A DNA stretch of 9,193 bases, taken from positions 1-9,193 of the forward strand of contig JAEPMM010000102.1 of assembly GCA_017643965.1 (NCBI GenBank), given 5' to 3'. Source of the DNA: Marinobacter sp. (GTDB lineage Bacteria > Pseudomonadota > Gammaproteobacteria > Pseudomonadales > Oleiphilaceae). Positions within the stretch are counted from its first letter, which is position 1, and every line of letters starts with the position of its first letter. This document shows, in pieces, positions 1 to 5,776 of the stretch. A model generated the notes under the pieces. The model was not told the origin of the DNA and did not search any database. It saw only the letters and a list, made by a program, of their open reading frames with translations. The translations under genes and the position numbers were made by a program.

Positions 1-628
1 CCCGCTCGACGTGGTGGCTGGTGCACAGGTCAGCGCGCTTGAGAACGCCCTGCAGTGCGAGCAGCAGCTCGGACAGTTCCACGTCCGGATGTGGCTGGCT
101 CGATGTCAGCTTCGGCAACGCTGCGGAGCCACTGAAGTTATCGCGCTCCAGACGAGGCAGCTGATCCAGATCCTCGGCCGCTTGCTTGAACCGTTCATAC
201 TGCTGAAGACGGCGGATCAGCTCGGCGCGGGGGTCCAGCTCTTCTTCGTCCTCACTCTCCTGGCGCGGCAGCAACATGCGGGATTTGATCTCCGCCAGTG
301 TCGCCGCCATCACCAGGTATTCCGCCGCCAGCTCGAACCGCATGGCTTCCACGGCGCCGATATAAGCCATGTATTGCCGGGTGATCTCGCTGACGTCGAT
401 ATCAAGAATGTTCATGTTCTGGCGACGGATCAGGTACAGCAACAGGTCCAACGGGCCCTCGAACGCTTCCAGGAACACCGCCAGCGCATCGGGCGGGATG
501 TACAGATCCCGCGGCAAATCCACCACCGGCTTACCGGACACACGAGCCAACGGCGCCTGTTCGGCGGACGCCGGCACGGCTGCCTCGCCGGCGTCGGCCT
601 GGGGTGTGTTCACGGTATCGTCGGTCAT
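1..628 (-). CDS. scpA: Segregation and condensation protein A, ScpA (C-terminus cut by window edge)
   Basis: ScpA is the kleisin subunit of the SMC-ScpA-ScpB condensin-like complex that organises and segregates the chromosome. The frame is open from an ATG at 626-628 to the left edge, giving 209 residues of a protein usually about 250-300 long. After an Ala/Pro/Glu-rich N-terminal stretch of about 50 residues comes the family hallmark FEGPLDLLLYLI (about 56-67), followed by NILDIDVSEITRQYM and the helix EYLVMAATLAEIKSRMLLP. Near the edge it reads RADLCTSHHVER, matching the conserved segment before the C-terminal winged-helix domain, which is missing here. The start has GGAG five bases upstream. 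It lies 36 bases after the trpS stop with no terminator between, so the two are probably co-transcribed. scpB is expected just outside the window, but I cannot see it. Confidence 0.93.
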   Translation of the reverse strand, partial: MTDDTVNTPQADAGEAAVPASAEQAPLARVSGKPVVDLPRDLYIPPDALAVFLEAFEGPLDLLLYLIRRQNMNILDIDVSEITRQYMAYIGAVEAMRFELAAEYLVMAATLAEIKSRMLLPRQESEDEEELDPRAELIRRLQQYERFKQAAEDLDQLPRLERDNFSGSAALPKLTSSQPHPDVELSELLLALQGVLKRADLCTSHHVER

Positions 629-664
629 ACGGTCTCCAGCGCCCTCTGCGGGCCTTGCCTTACC

Positions 665-1879
665 TCAACGGTAATTCAGCCCCATTGCCGAGCGCACTTC
701 CTCAAGGGTGTCCCGTGCCGAATCCCGGGCCTGTTCACAGCCCTCCTCGATGATGGAATGCACCAGGTCGGGGTTGCCTTCGTACTCGCGGGCCCGCTCG
801 TGGAGTGGCCGCTGCTCTTCAATGATGGCGTCAATCAACGGCTTCTTGCAGTCGAGGCAGCCGATGCCGGCGCTGCGGCAGCCATTCTGAACCCATTCAC
901 GGGTACCGGCATCGGAGTAGATCCTGTGCATGCCCCACACCGGGCATTTCTCGGGATCGCCCGGGTCAGTCCGGCGCACGCGCTGGGGATCGGTCTGCAT
1001 GGTGCGCACTTTCTGGGCCACCGAATCCTGATCTTCCCGCAACCCGATGTAGTTGTTGTAGGATTTGGACATCTTCTGCCCGTCCAGCCCCGGCATCTTG
1101 GATTCCGGTGTCAGCAACGGCTGCGGTTCCGGAAGAATCACCTTGCCGCCGCCCTCGATATAGCCGTAGAGGCGTTCACGGTCACCCAGGGAGATGTTCT
1201 GCTGCTCTTTCAGCAACGCCCGCGCCGTCTCCAGCGCCTCCATATCCCCCTCTTCCTGATAACGCTTCTTCAGGGTGCGGTAGAGCTTGGCGTTCTTCTT
1301 GCCCATTTTTACAATGGCGCCTTCCGCCTGCTCTTCAAAACCCGGCTCGCGACCGTAGATATGATTGAAACGGCGCGCCACCTCGCGGGTGATCTCCACG
1401 TGAGACACCTGATCCGCGCCCACCGGCACCTTGCCGGCCCGGTACATCAGAATATCGGCACTCTGCAGCAGCGGGTAACCCAGGAAACCGTAGGTGGCCA
1501 GGTCCTTTTCCCGCAGTTTTTCCTGCTGGTCCTTGTAGGTGGGAATGCGCTCCAGCCAGCCCAGCGGCGTAATCATCGACAGCAGCAGGTGCAATTCGGC
1601 GTGTTCTGGCACCCGTGACTGGATAAACATGGTCGACGAGCCCGGATTGACACCGGCTGCGAGCCAGTCAATCACCATATCCCAAACGCTCTGTTCGATG
1701 CCCGAGGTGTCTTCGTAATTGGTAGTCAGGGCGTGCCAGTCGGCAACAAAGAAGAAGCACTCGTATTCATGCTGGAGTTTAACCCAGTTTTTCAGCACAC
1801 CGTGGTAGTGGCCAAGATGAAGCTTGCCGGTAGGACGCATTCCGGACAAAACCCGTTGCTGGGAATCTACAGAACTCAA
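665..1879 (-). CDS. trpS: Tryptophanyl-tRNA synthetase (long form, four-Cys motif)
   Basis: This class I aminoacyl-tRNA synthetase charges tRNA-Trp with tryptophan in the cytoplasm. From the chosen TTG start it has 404 residues: the HIGH-type signature HLGH at 21-24, a tryptophan-pocket segment SADILMY with D142, the GADQVSH motif, and KMSKS at 269-273. It is clearly longer than the E. coli enzyme (334); the extra length includes a charged, mostly helical insertion before KMSKS. The C-terminal domain holds C312, C334, C341 and C344, spaced C-x21-C-x6-C-x2-C, close to the [4Fe-4S] motif of Thermotoga TrpRS. An upstream in-frame ATG (1913-1915) would add 12 residues, but it has no ribosome-binding site and lies only about 15 bases from the predicted transcription start. 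The TTG has AAGGAG eight bases upstream and is preferred. trpS is first in a unit with scpA. Confidence 0.95.
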   Translation of the reverse strand: MSSVDSQQRVLSGMRPTGKLHLGHYHGVLKNWVKLQHEYECFFFVADWHALTTNYEDTSGIEQSVWDMVIDWLAAGVNPGSSTMFIQSRVPEHAELHLLLSMITPLGWLERIPTYKDQQEKLREKDLATYGFLGYPLLQSADILMYRAGKVPVGADQVSHVEITREVARRFNHIYGREPGFEEQAEGAIVKMGKKNAKLYRTLKKRYQEEGDMEALETARALLKEQQNISLGDRERLYGYIEGGGKVILPEPQPLLTPESKMPGLDGQKMSKSYNNYIGLREDQDSVAQKVRTMQTDPQRVRRTDPGDPEKCPVWGMHRIYSDAGTREWVQNGCRSAGIGCLDCKKPLIDAIIEEQRPLHERAREYEGNPDLVHSIIEEGCEQARDSARDTLEEVRSAMGLNYR

Positions 1880-1887
1880 AGCATGAA

Positions 1888-1893
1888 CTCCTT
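1888..1893 (-). promoter_or_regulatory. Shine-Dalgarno site that decides the trpS start
   Basis: On the minus strand AAGGAG is followed by eight bases and then TTG (1877-1879), ideal spacing for initiation. An ATG only three bases after the AAGGAG opens a two-codon frame (ATG CTT TGA) whose stop overlaps the TTG; it is too close to the ribosome-binding site to be used efficiently. The in-frame ATG at 1913-1915 lies upstream of this site and has no comparable motif of its own. Confidence 0.75.
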
Positions 1894-1936
1894 CTGATAA
1901 TATTGAGCCGCCCATCTTAGTTCAGGCTGACCGGGC

Positions 1937-1965
1937 ATTATAGTCTTATGTGACGCCGGCGTTAA
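1937..1965 (-). promoter_or_regulatory. Sigma70-type promoter for trpS-scpA
   Basis: The minus strand shows a perfect -10 box TATAAT (1937-1942) and a four-of-six -35 box TTAACG (1960-1965), separated by exactly 17 bases. Transcription should begin near 1930, giving a leader of about 50 bases before the TTG start. The bases just after the -10 are GCCCGG. Such a GC-rich discriminator is typical of promoters repressed by ppGpp in the stringent response, which would suit a synthetase gene; this regulation is inferred. Confidence 0.75.
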
Positions 1966-2009
1966 GAAGCCATTGAAAAACCGGCACTAGCCTGTCAAAC
2001 CGGCACGAA

Positions 2010-2046
2010 AAAGCCCCCGGCGCCTAACGGCTGACCCGGGGGCTTT
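2010..2046 (-). terminator. Rho-independent terminator after sucD
   Basis: Perfect 11-bp inverted repeat, AAAGCCCCCGG (2010-2020) against CCGGGGGCTTT (2036-2046), with a 15-base loop. Read on the minus strand the hairpin ends in a run of five T (2008-2012, partly inside the stem). It begins 19 bases after the sucD stop codon and separates the TCA block from trpS. On the plus strand the tail after the stem is poor in T, so it is probably one-directional. Confidence 0.9.
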
Positions 2047-2065
2047 CTGAACCGGCGGTGGTGGT

Positions 2066-2938
2066 TTACCAGCCAGTCACTTCCTTCAGCGCCTTGCCGA
2101 TTTCGGCCAGGCTGCGCACGGTCTTGACACCGGCGTCGTTCAGCGCCGCAAACTTCTCGTCTGCCGTACCCTTACCACCGGAAATGATCGCACCAGCATG
2201 GCCCATGCGCTTGCCCGGAGGTGCAGTAACACCTGCAATGTAGGACACCACCGGCTTGGTGACGTTGGTCTTGATGAAGGCAGCGGCTTCTTCTTCCGCG
2301 GTACCACCAATTTCACCGATCATCACGATGGCCTCGGTCTGCGGATCTTCCTGCAGCAGCTTGAGGATATCGATGAAGTTGGAGCCCGGAATCGGGTCAC
2401 CACCGATACCGACACAGGTAGACTGGCCGTAACCGAAGTCTGTGGTCTGCTTGACCGCTTCGTAGGTCAGTGTGCCTGAGCGGGACACAATGCCCACCTT
2501 ACCCGGCTTATGAATGTGACCTGGCATGATGCCGATCTTGCACTCGCCCGGTGTGATCACGCCCGGGCAGTTCGGGCCGATCATACGCACGCCTTTGCGA
2601 TCCACGTATTCTTTCGCGTACAGCATGTCGATGGTCGGGATGCCTTCGGTGATGCAGACAATCAGCTGGATACCAGCGTCTGCCGCTTCGATGATGGCGT
2701 CTTTACAGAACGGCGCCGGCACGTAGATCACGGTCGCCTCTGCGCCCGTCTGCTCAACGGCTTCACGCACGGTGTTGAACACCGGCAGACCCAGGTGCTT
2801 GGTGCCGCCCTTTCCGGGGCTGACGCCGCCAACCATTTTGGTGCCGTACTCAATCGCCTGCTCAGAGTGGAAAGTACCCTGTGCGCCGGTAAAGCCCTGG
2901 CAGATAACCTTGGTGTCTTTGTTGATCAGGATGCTCAT
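2066..2938 (-). CDS. sucD: Succinyl-CoA synthetase (succinate-CoA ligase) alpha subunit
   Basis: This subunit binds CoA and carries the phosphohistidine of succinyl-CoA synthetase, which interconverts succinyl-CoA plus phosphate and NDP with succinate, CoA and NTP in the TCA cycle. The 290-residue length is typical of the family. The N-terminal Rossmann-type CoA-binding fold has GFTGAQGTFHSEQAI at 15-29. The phosphorylated histidine is H247 in the segment GKRMGHAGAI (the E. coli active-site His, numbered 246 without Met). The GEIGGTAEEEAA segment (208-219) is the usual power-helix region. Its ATG overlaps the sucC stop by one base (TAATG) and has its own Shine-Dalgarno at 2945-2950, so translation is likely coupled to give equal amounts of both subunits. 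It is the last gene before the terminator. Confidence 0.98.
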   Translation of the reverse strand: MSILINKDTKVICQGFTGAQGTFHSEQAIEYGTKMVGGVSPGKGGTKHLGLPVFNTVREAVEQTGAEATVIYVPAPFCKDAIIEAADAGIQLIVCITEGIPTIDMLYAKEYVDRKGVRMIGPNCPGVITPGECKIGIMPGHIHKPGKVGIVSRSGTLTYEAVKQTTDFGYGQSTCVGIGGDPIPGSNFIDILKLLQEDPQTEAIVMIGEIGGTAEEEAAAFIKTNVTKPVVSYIAGVTAPPGKRMGHAGAIISGGKGTADEKFAALNDAGVKTVRSLAEIGKALKEVTGW

Positions 2939-4104
2939 TATTTACCCCCTGCGGCTTTAACGACTTGCTCTGCGGCATCCGCCAGACTGGTGGCGGCGAT
3001 GATGTTCAGGCCACTGTCAGCCAGGACCTTGATGCCCAGTTCGGCATTGTTGCCTTCCAGACGTACAACCACAGGAACCTTGACGCCCACTTCCTTGACG
3101 GCACCGATGATGCCCTCGGCGATCATGTCGCAACGCACAATCCCGCCGAAGATGTTAACCAGCACGGCCTGCACGTTGTCGTCCGAGAGAATGATCTTGA
3201 ACGCTTCGGAAACGCGCTCCTTGGTGGCACCGCCGCCAACGTCCAGGAAGTTGGCCGGACGGCCACCGGACAGCTTGATGATGTCCATGGTGCCCATGGC
3301 CAGGCCCGCGCCGTTCACCATGCAGCCGATGTTGCCTTCCAGCGCTACGTAGTTCAGTTCCCACTTGGCCGCTTCCGCTTCCCGGGAATCTTCCTGGGAG
3401 GGATCGTGCATCTCGTGGATCTTCTTCTGGCGGTACAGGGCGTTGCCATCAACGCCGATCTTGGCGTCCAGGCAATGCAGGTCACCGGCCGGGGTGATCA
3501 CCAGCGGGTTGATTTCCACCAGTGCCAGGTCGCACTCCTCGAACAGTTTTGCCAGACCCATGAAGATCTTGGTGAACTGGCCGATCTGCTTGCCTTCCAG
3601 GCCCAGTTTGAAGCCCAGTTCGCGGCCCTGGTATGGCTGTGCGCCCACCAGCGGATCCACTTCTGCCTTCAGGATCTTTTCCGGTGTTTCCTCGGCAACC
3701 TTCTCGATCTCAACGCCACCCTCGGTGGACGCCATGAACACGATACGACGGGTACCGCGGTCAACAACCGCACCCAGGTAAAGCTCCTGGTCGATGTCAG
3801 TGAGGGATTCAACCAGAATCTTGCTGACCGGCTGGCCGTTCTCGTCCGTCTGGTAGGTGACCAGCTTCTGCCCGAGCCACTTCTCCGCGAACTCACGGAT
3901 TTCGTCCTTGCTCTTGACCAGCTTTACGCCGCCAGCCTTACCACGGCCACCAGCGTGAACCTGAGCCTTCACCACCCATGCGTCTCCGCCGATCTCGCCG
4001 GCTGCGTCGACTGCTTCCTTTGGCGTATCGCAGGCGATGCCCTTGGATACTGGCAGGCCATATTCAGCGAACAGCTGCTTGCCCTGATATTCGTGCAAAT
4101 TCAT
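2938..4104 (-). CDS. sucC: Succinyl-CoA synthetase (succinate-CoA ligase, ADP-forming) beta subunit
   Basis: This beta subunit supplies the ATP-grasp nucleotide site and the dimer contact for the alpha subunit SucD. It has 388 residues, the same length as E. coli SucC, and begins with the family start MNLHEYQGKQLF. The glycine-rich nucleotide loop GGRGKAGGVK is at 52-61. E197 and N199 in LVEINPLV and D213 in CLDAK line up with the acidic and Mg-binding residues of the E. coli enzyme. The C-terminal ligase domain contains GCMVNGAGLAMGTMD and VNIFGGIVRCD. The leader has only a modest Shine-Dalgarno (CGGGA, about eight bases upstream). The gene follows lpd after a 197-base gap with several hairpins, so sucCD may be partly uncoupled from sucAB-lpd. 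I cannot tell ATP from GTP preference from sequence alone. Confidence 0.98.
   Translation of the reverse strand: MNLHEYQGKQLFAEYGLPVSKGIACDTPKEAVDAAGEIGGDAWVVKAQVHAGGRGKAGGVKLVKSKDEIREFAEKWLGQKLVTYQTDENGQPVSKILVESLTDIDQELYLGAVVDRGTRRIVFMASTEGGVEIEKVAEETPEKILKAEVDPLVGAQPYQGRELGFKLGLEGKQIGQFTKIFMGLAKLFEECDLALVEINPLVITPAGDLHCLDAKIGVDGNALYRQKKIHEMHDPSQEDSREAEAAKWELNYVALEGNIGCMVNGAGLAMGTMDIIKLSGGRPANFLDVGGGATKERVSEAFKIILSDDNVQAVLVNIFGGIVRCDMIAEGIIGAVKEVGVKVPVVVRLEGNNAELGIKVLADSGLNIIAATSLADAAEQVVKAAGGK
2945..2950 (-). promoter_or_regulatory. Shine-Dalgarno of sucD inside the end of sucC
   Basis: AGGGGG on the minus strand lies six bases before the sucD ATG (2936-2938) and within the last codons of sucC. 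With the one-base TAATG stop/start overlap it points to translational coupling of the two subunits. Confidence 0.7.
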
Positions 4105-4197
4105 AGTTAATGTCCCGTCTTTTGATGGAGGATAACCACGTACGGAAATGAACCCGCTGGCACACCGCCATTGGCGCGCCTGATGCGAATTCGCTCT

Positions 4198-4225
4198 GGC
4201 AGATCAGGGATCACCTTAATCTGCC
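4198..4225. repeat. Inverted repeat GGCAGAT / ATCTGCC upstream of sucC
   Basis: A perfect 7-bp inverted repeat (4198-4204 and 4219-4225) with a 14-base spacer. It is not followed by a T run on the minus strand, so it is not a standard terminator. It could be an RNA hairpin in the sucC leader or a binding site for a dimeric regulator; the sequence does not say which. Confidence 0.5.
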
Positions 4226-4239
4226 GCTCACGCACCCGG

Positions 4240-4286
4240 AAAAACTGCCGTTATGATGGCAGCGGGGCGCCCAACCTGGCGCCCCG
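4240..4286 (-). terminator. Tandem hairpin terminator or attenuator after lpd
   Basis: Starting 15 bases after the lpd stop, the minus strand forms a 9-bp G+C-rich hairpin (4263-4271 with 4278-4286, six-base loop). It is directly followed by a 5-bp CTGCC/GGCAG hairpin (4258-4262 with 4245-4249, eight-base loop) that ends in five T (4240-4244). The first hairpin is strong but has no T tail; the second has the tail but a short stem. Together they probably give partial termination between sucAB-lpd and sucCD; the efficiency is inferred. Confidence 0.6.
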
Positions 4287-4301
4287 ACTTCCGCTGTTGC
4301 G

Positions 4302-5741
4302 TTACTTCTTTTTGCGACGGTTGGCGATGTGAATCGCGCCGCCGGCAACGGCCAGAGCTGCCTCGTGCACTGACTCGGACAGAGTCGGGTGCGCGAAACA
4401 GGTCAGGGCCAGATCTTCTGCACTGGAACCGAATTCCATGGCAATAACGCCCTGGGCAACGATTTCAGACGCCTGCGGACCCACCACGTGGAAACCCAGG
4501 ATGCGATCGGTCTTCGCGTCGGCGATGATCTTCACCAGGCCGGAAGCCGAGTTGGCAGCCATGGCGCGACCGTTCGCGGCAAACGGGAAGGTGCCAACAT
4601 TGTACTCTTCACCTTCCGCTTTCAGCTGCTCTTCGGTCTTGCCGACCCAGGCAACTTCCGGCGCGGTGTAGATCACGTTCGGAATGCAGTCGTAATTGAC
4701 CTGCGGTTTGTGTCCGGCAATGCGCTCGGCAACCATGACACCCTCTTCCGAGGCCTTGTGTGCCAGCATCGGCCCGCGAACCACATCGCCGATCGCCCAC
4801 ACACCCGGCGCTTCGGTTTTACAGTTATCATCCACGAAGATGAAACCGCGCTCATCCATCTGCACACCGGAGTCTTCCGCCAGGGCGTTATCGGTGTACG
4901 GACGACGGCCGACCGCAACGATCAGCTTGTCAAACTTCGCTTCCTGTTTGCCCTTGCTGTCTTCGTAGCTGACATTGACCAGTTTGCGCTTGATTTCGGC
5001 GCCAGTCATACGCGCGCCCATGACAATATTCAGCCCCTGCTTCTGGAACTGCTTGAACGCATCCTTGGCGATTTGCTGATCCACCGTTGGCAGGAAGGTG
5101 TCCTGCGCTTCGATGACAGTCACTTCTGATCCCAGGCGGGCCCAGACACTGCCGAGCTCGAGACCGATCACACCGGCACCGATCACGCCCAGGCGCTTGG
5201 GCACTTCGGTGAACTCCAGCGCGCCTTCGGAATCGACGATGTAATCACCGTCGAAAGGCGCGGGCGGGATTTCAATCGGCTTGGAACCGGTGGCGATGAT
5301 GACATTGTCGGCTTCGTAGGTTTTGGTCTTGCCGTCCTTGTCTGTCACTTCCACTTTGCGGTTGGCCAGCAACTTGCCATGCCCGTGGATCGGGGTAACA
5401 CCGTTGGCCTTGAACAGACCGGCAATACCACCGGTCAGTTGCTTAACGATGCCGCTCTTGCGTTCCATCATCTTGGCGATGTCGATTTTGACATCCTTGG
5501 CGATGATGCCCTGCATCTCGTAGTCGTGGTTGGCTTCCTCGAACTTGTGGGAGATTTCCAGCAAGGACTTGGAAGGAATACAGCCCACGTTCAGGCAGGT
5601 ACCGACAAGTACCTGCTTGTTGTCTTCAGAAGTCCAGGACTCCACACACGCGGCTTTCAGGCCGAGATGAGCAGCCTTGATGGCAGCCACATAACCGCCG
5701 GGGCCCGCACCAATGACAATGACGTCGTACTTATCAGACAT
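4302..5741 (-). CDS. lpd: Dihydrolipoyl dehydrogenase (E3) of the 2-oxoglutarate dehydrogenase complex
   Basis: This FAD-dependent disulfide oxidoreductase reoxidises the dihydrolipoyl group on SucB and passes electrons to NAD+. Its 479 residues fit the family. FAD-binding GAGPGG is at 11-16, the redox disulfide is C49 and C54 in GTCLNVGC, ATGSKP is at 150-155, the NAD-binding GAGVIG is at 188-193, and the second FAD motif is AIGDVVRG. The C-terminal dimerisation domain ends with the catalytic dyad H451 and E456 in HPTLSE. One oddity is V46 where the class signature has Gly (GGxC becomes VGxC). Its position between sucB and sucC matches the lpdG arrangement of pseudomonads, so this copy probably serves 2-oxoglutarate dehydrogenase; use by other complexes cannot be excluded. 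The start has a CGGGA ribosome-binding site and lies 35 bases after sucB. Confidence 0.97.
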   Translation of the reverse strand: MSDKYDVIVIGAGPGGYVAAIKAAHLGLKAACVESWTSEDNKQVLVGTCLNVGCIPSKSLLEISHKFEEANHDYEMQGIIAKDVKIDIAKMMERKSGIVKQLTGGIAGLFKANGVTPIHGHGKLLANRKVEVTDKDGKTKTYEADNVIIATGSKPIEIPPAPFDGDYIVDSEGALEFTEVPKRLGVIGAGVIGLELGSVWARLGSEVTVIEAQDTFLPTVDQQIAKDAFKQFQKQGLNIVMGARMTGAEIKRKLVNVSYEDSKGKQEAKFDKLIVAVGRRPYTDNALAEDSGVQMDERGFIFVDDNCKTEAPGVWAIGDVVRGPMLAHKASEEGVMVAERIAGHKPQVNYDCIPNVIYTAPEVAWVGKTEEQLKAEGEEYNVGTFPFAANGRAMAANSASGLVKIIADAKTDRILGFHVVGPQASEIVAQGVIAMEFGSSAEDLALTCFAHPTLSESVHEAALAVAGGAIHIANRRKKK

Positions 5742-5776
5742 AGTTGATCCCGTTTTCCGATTCGTTAAAAGTCAGC

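Larger units (their letters stand above)
4105..4301. other. lpd-sucC intergenic region rich in inverted repeats
   Basis: This 197-base gap contains no open frame I can support. In transcription order it holds a G+C-rich hairpin (4263-4286), a small hairpin with a T5 tail (4245-4262, tail 4240-4244), a third inverted repeat (4198-4225), and about 90 bases of leader before sucC. I looked for a sucC promoter on the minus strand and saw no convincing pair of -35 and -10 boxes. sucCD may therefore depend on read-through, on a weak promoter, or on a sigma factor or activator site I do not recognise. Confidence 0.6.

Noticed and set aside
11..1618. Very long plus-strand open frame (535 codons) opposite scpA and trpS.
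   Set aside because: It spans two genes that are unmistakable on the minus strand and the intergenic gap between them. Its translation has no recognisable motifs and is rich in His, Arg, Gln and Leu, as expected from the antisense of GC-biased codons.
1913..1915. ATG as the trpS start, giving 416 residues.
   Set aside because: No Shine-Dalgarno precedes it, it lies about 15 bases from the predicted transcription start, and the AAGGAG at 1888-1893 points to the TTG downstream.
1993..1998. Perfect TTGACA on the minus strand upstream of trpS as a -35 box.
   Set aside because: The bases 17 or 18 positions downstream (CAATGG, AATGGC) are poor -10 boxes, whereas TTAACG-17-TATAAT nearby is a good promoter.
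2965..4110. Plus-strand open frame covering almost the exact length of sucC in antisense.
   Set aside because: This mirror frame arises from the strong codon bias of sucC; the predicted protein has no family features and no ribosome-binding site that I can see.
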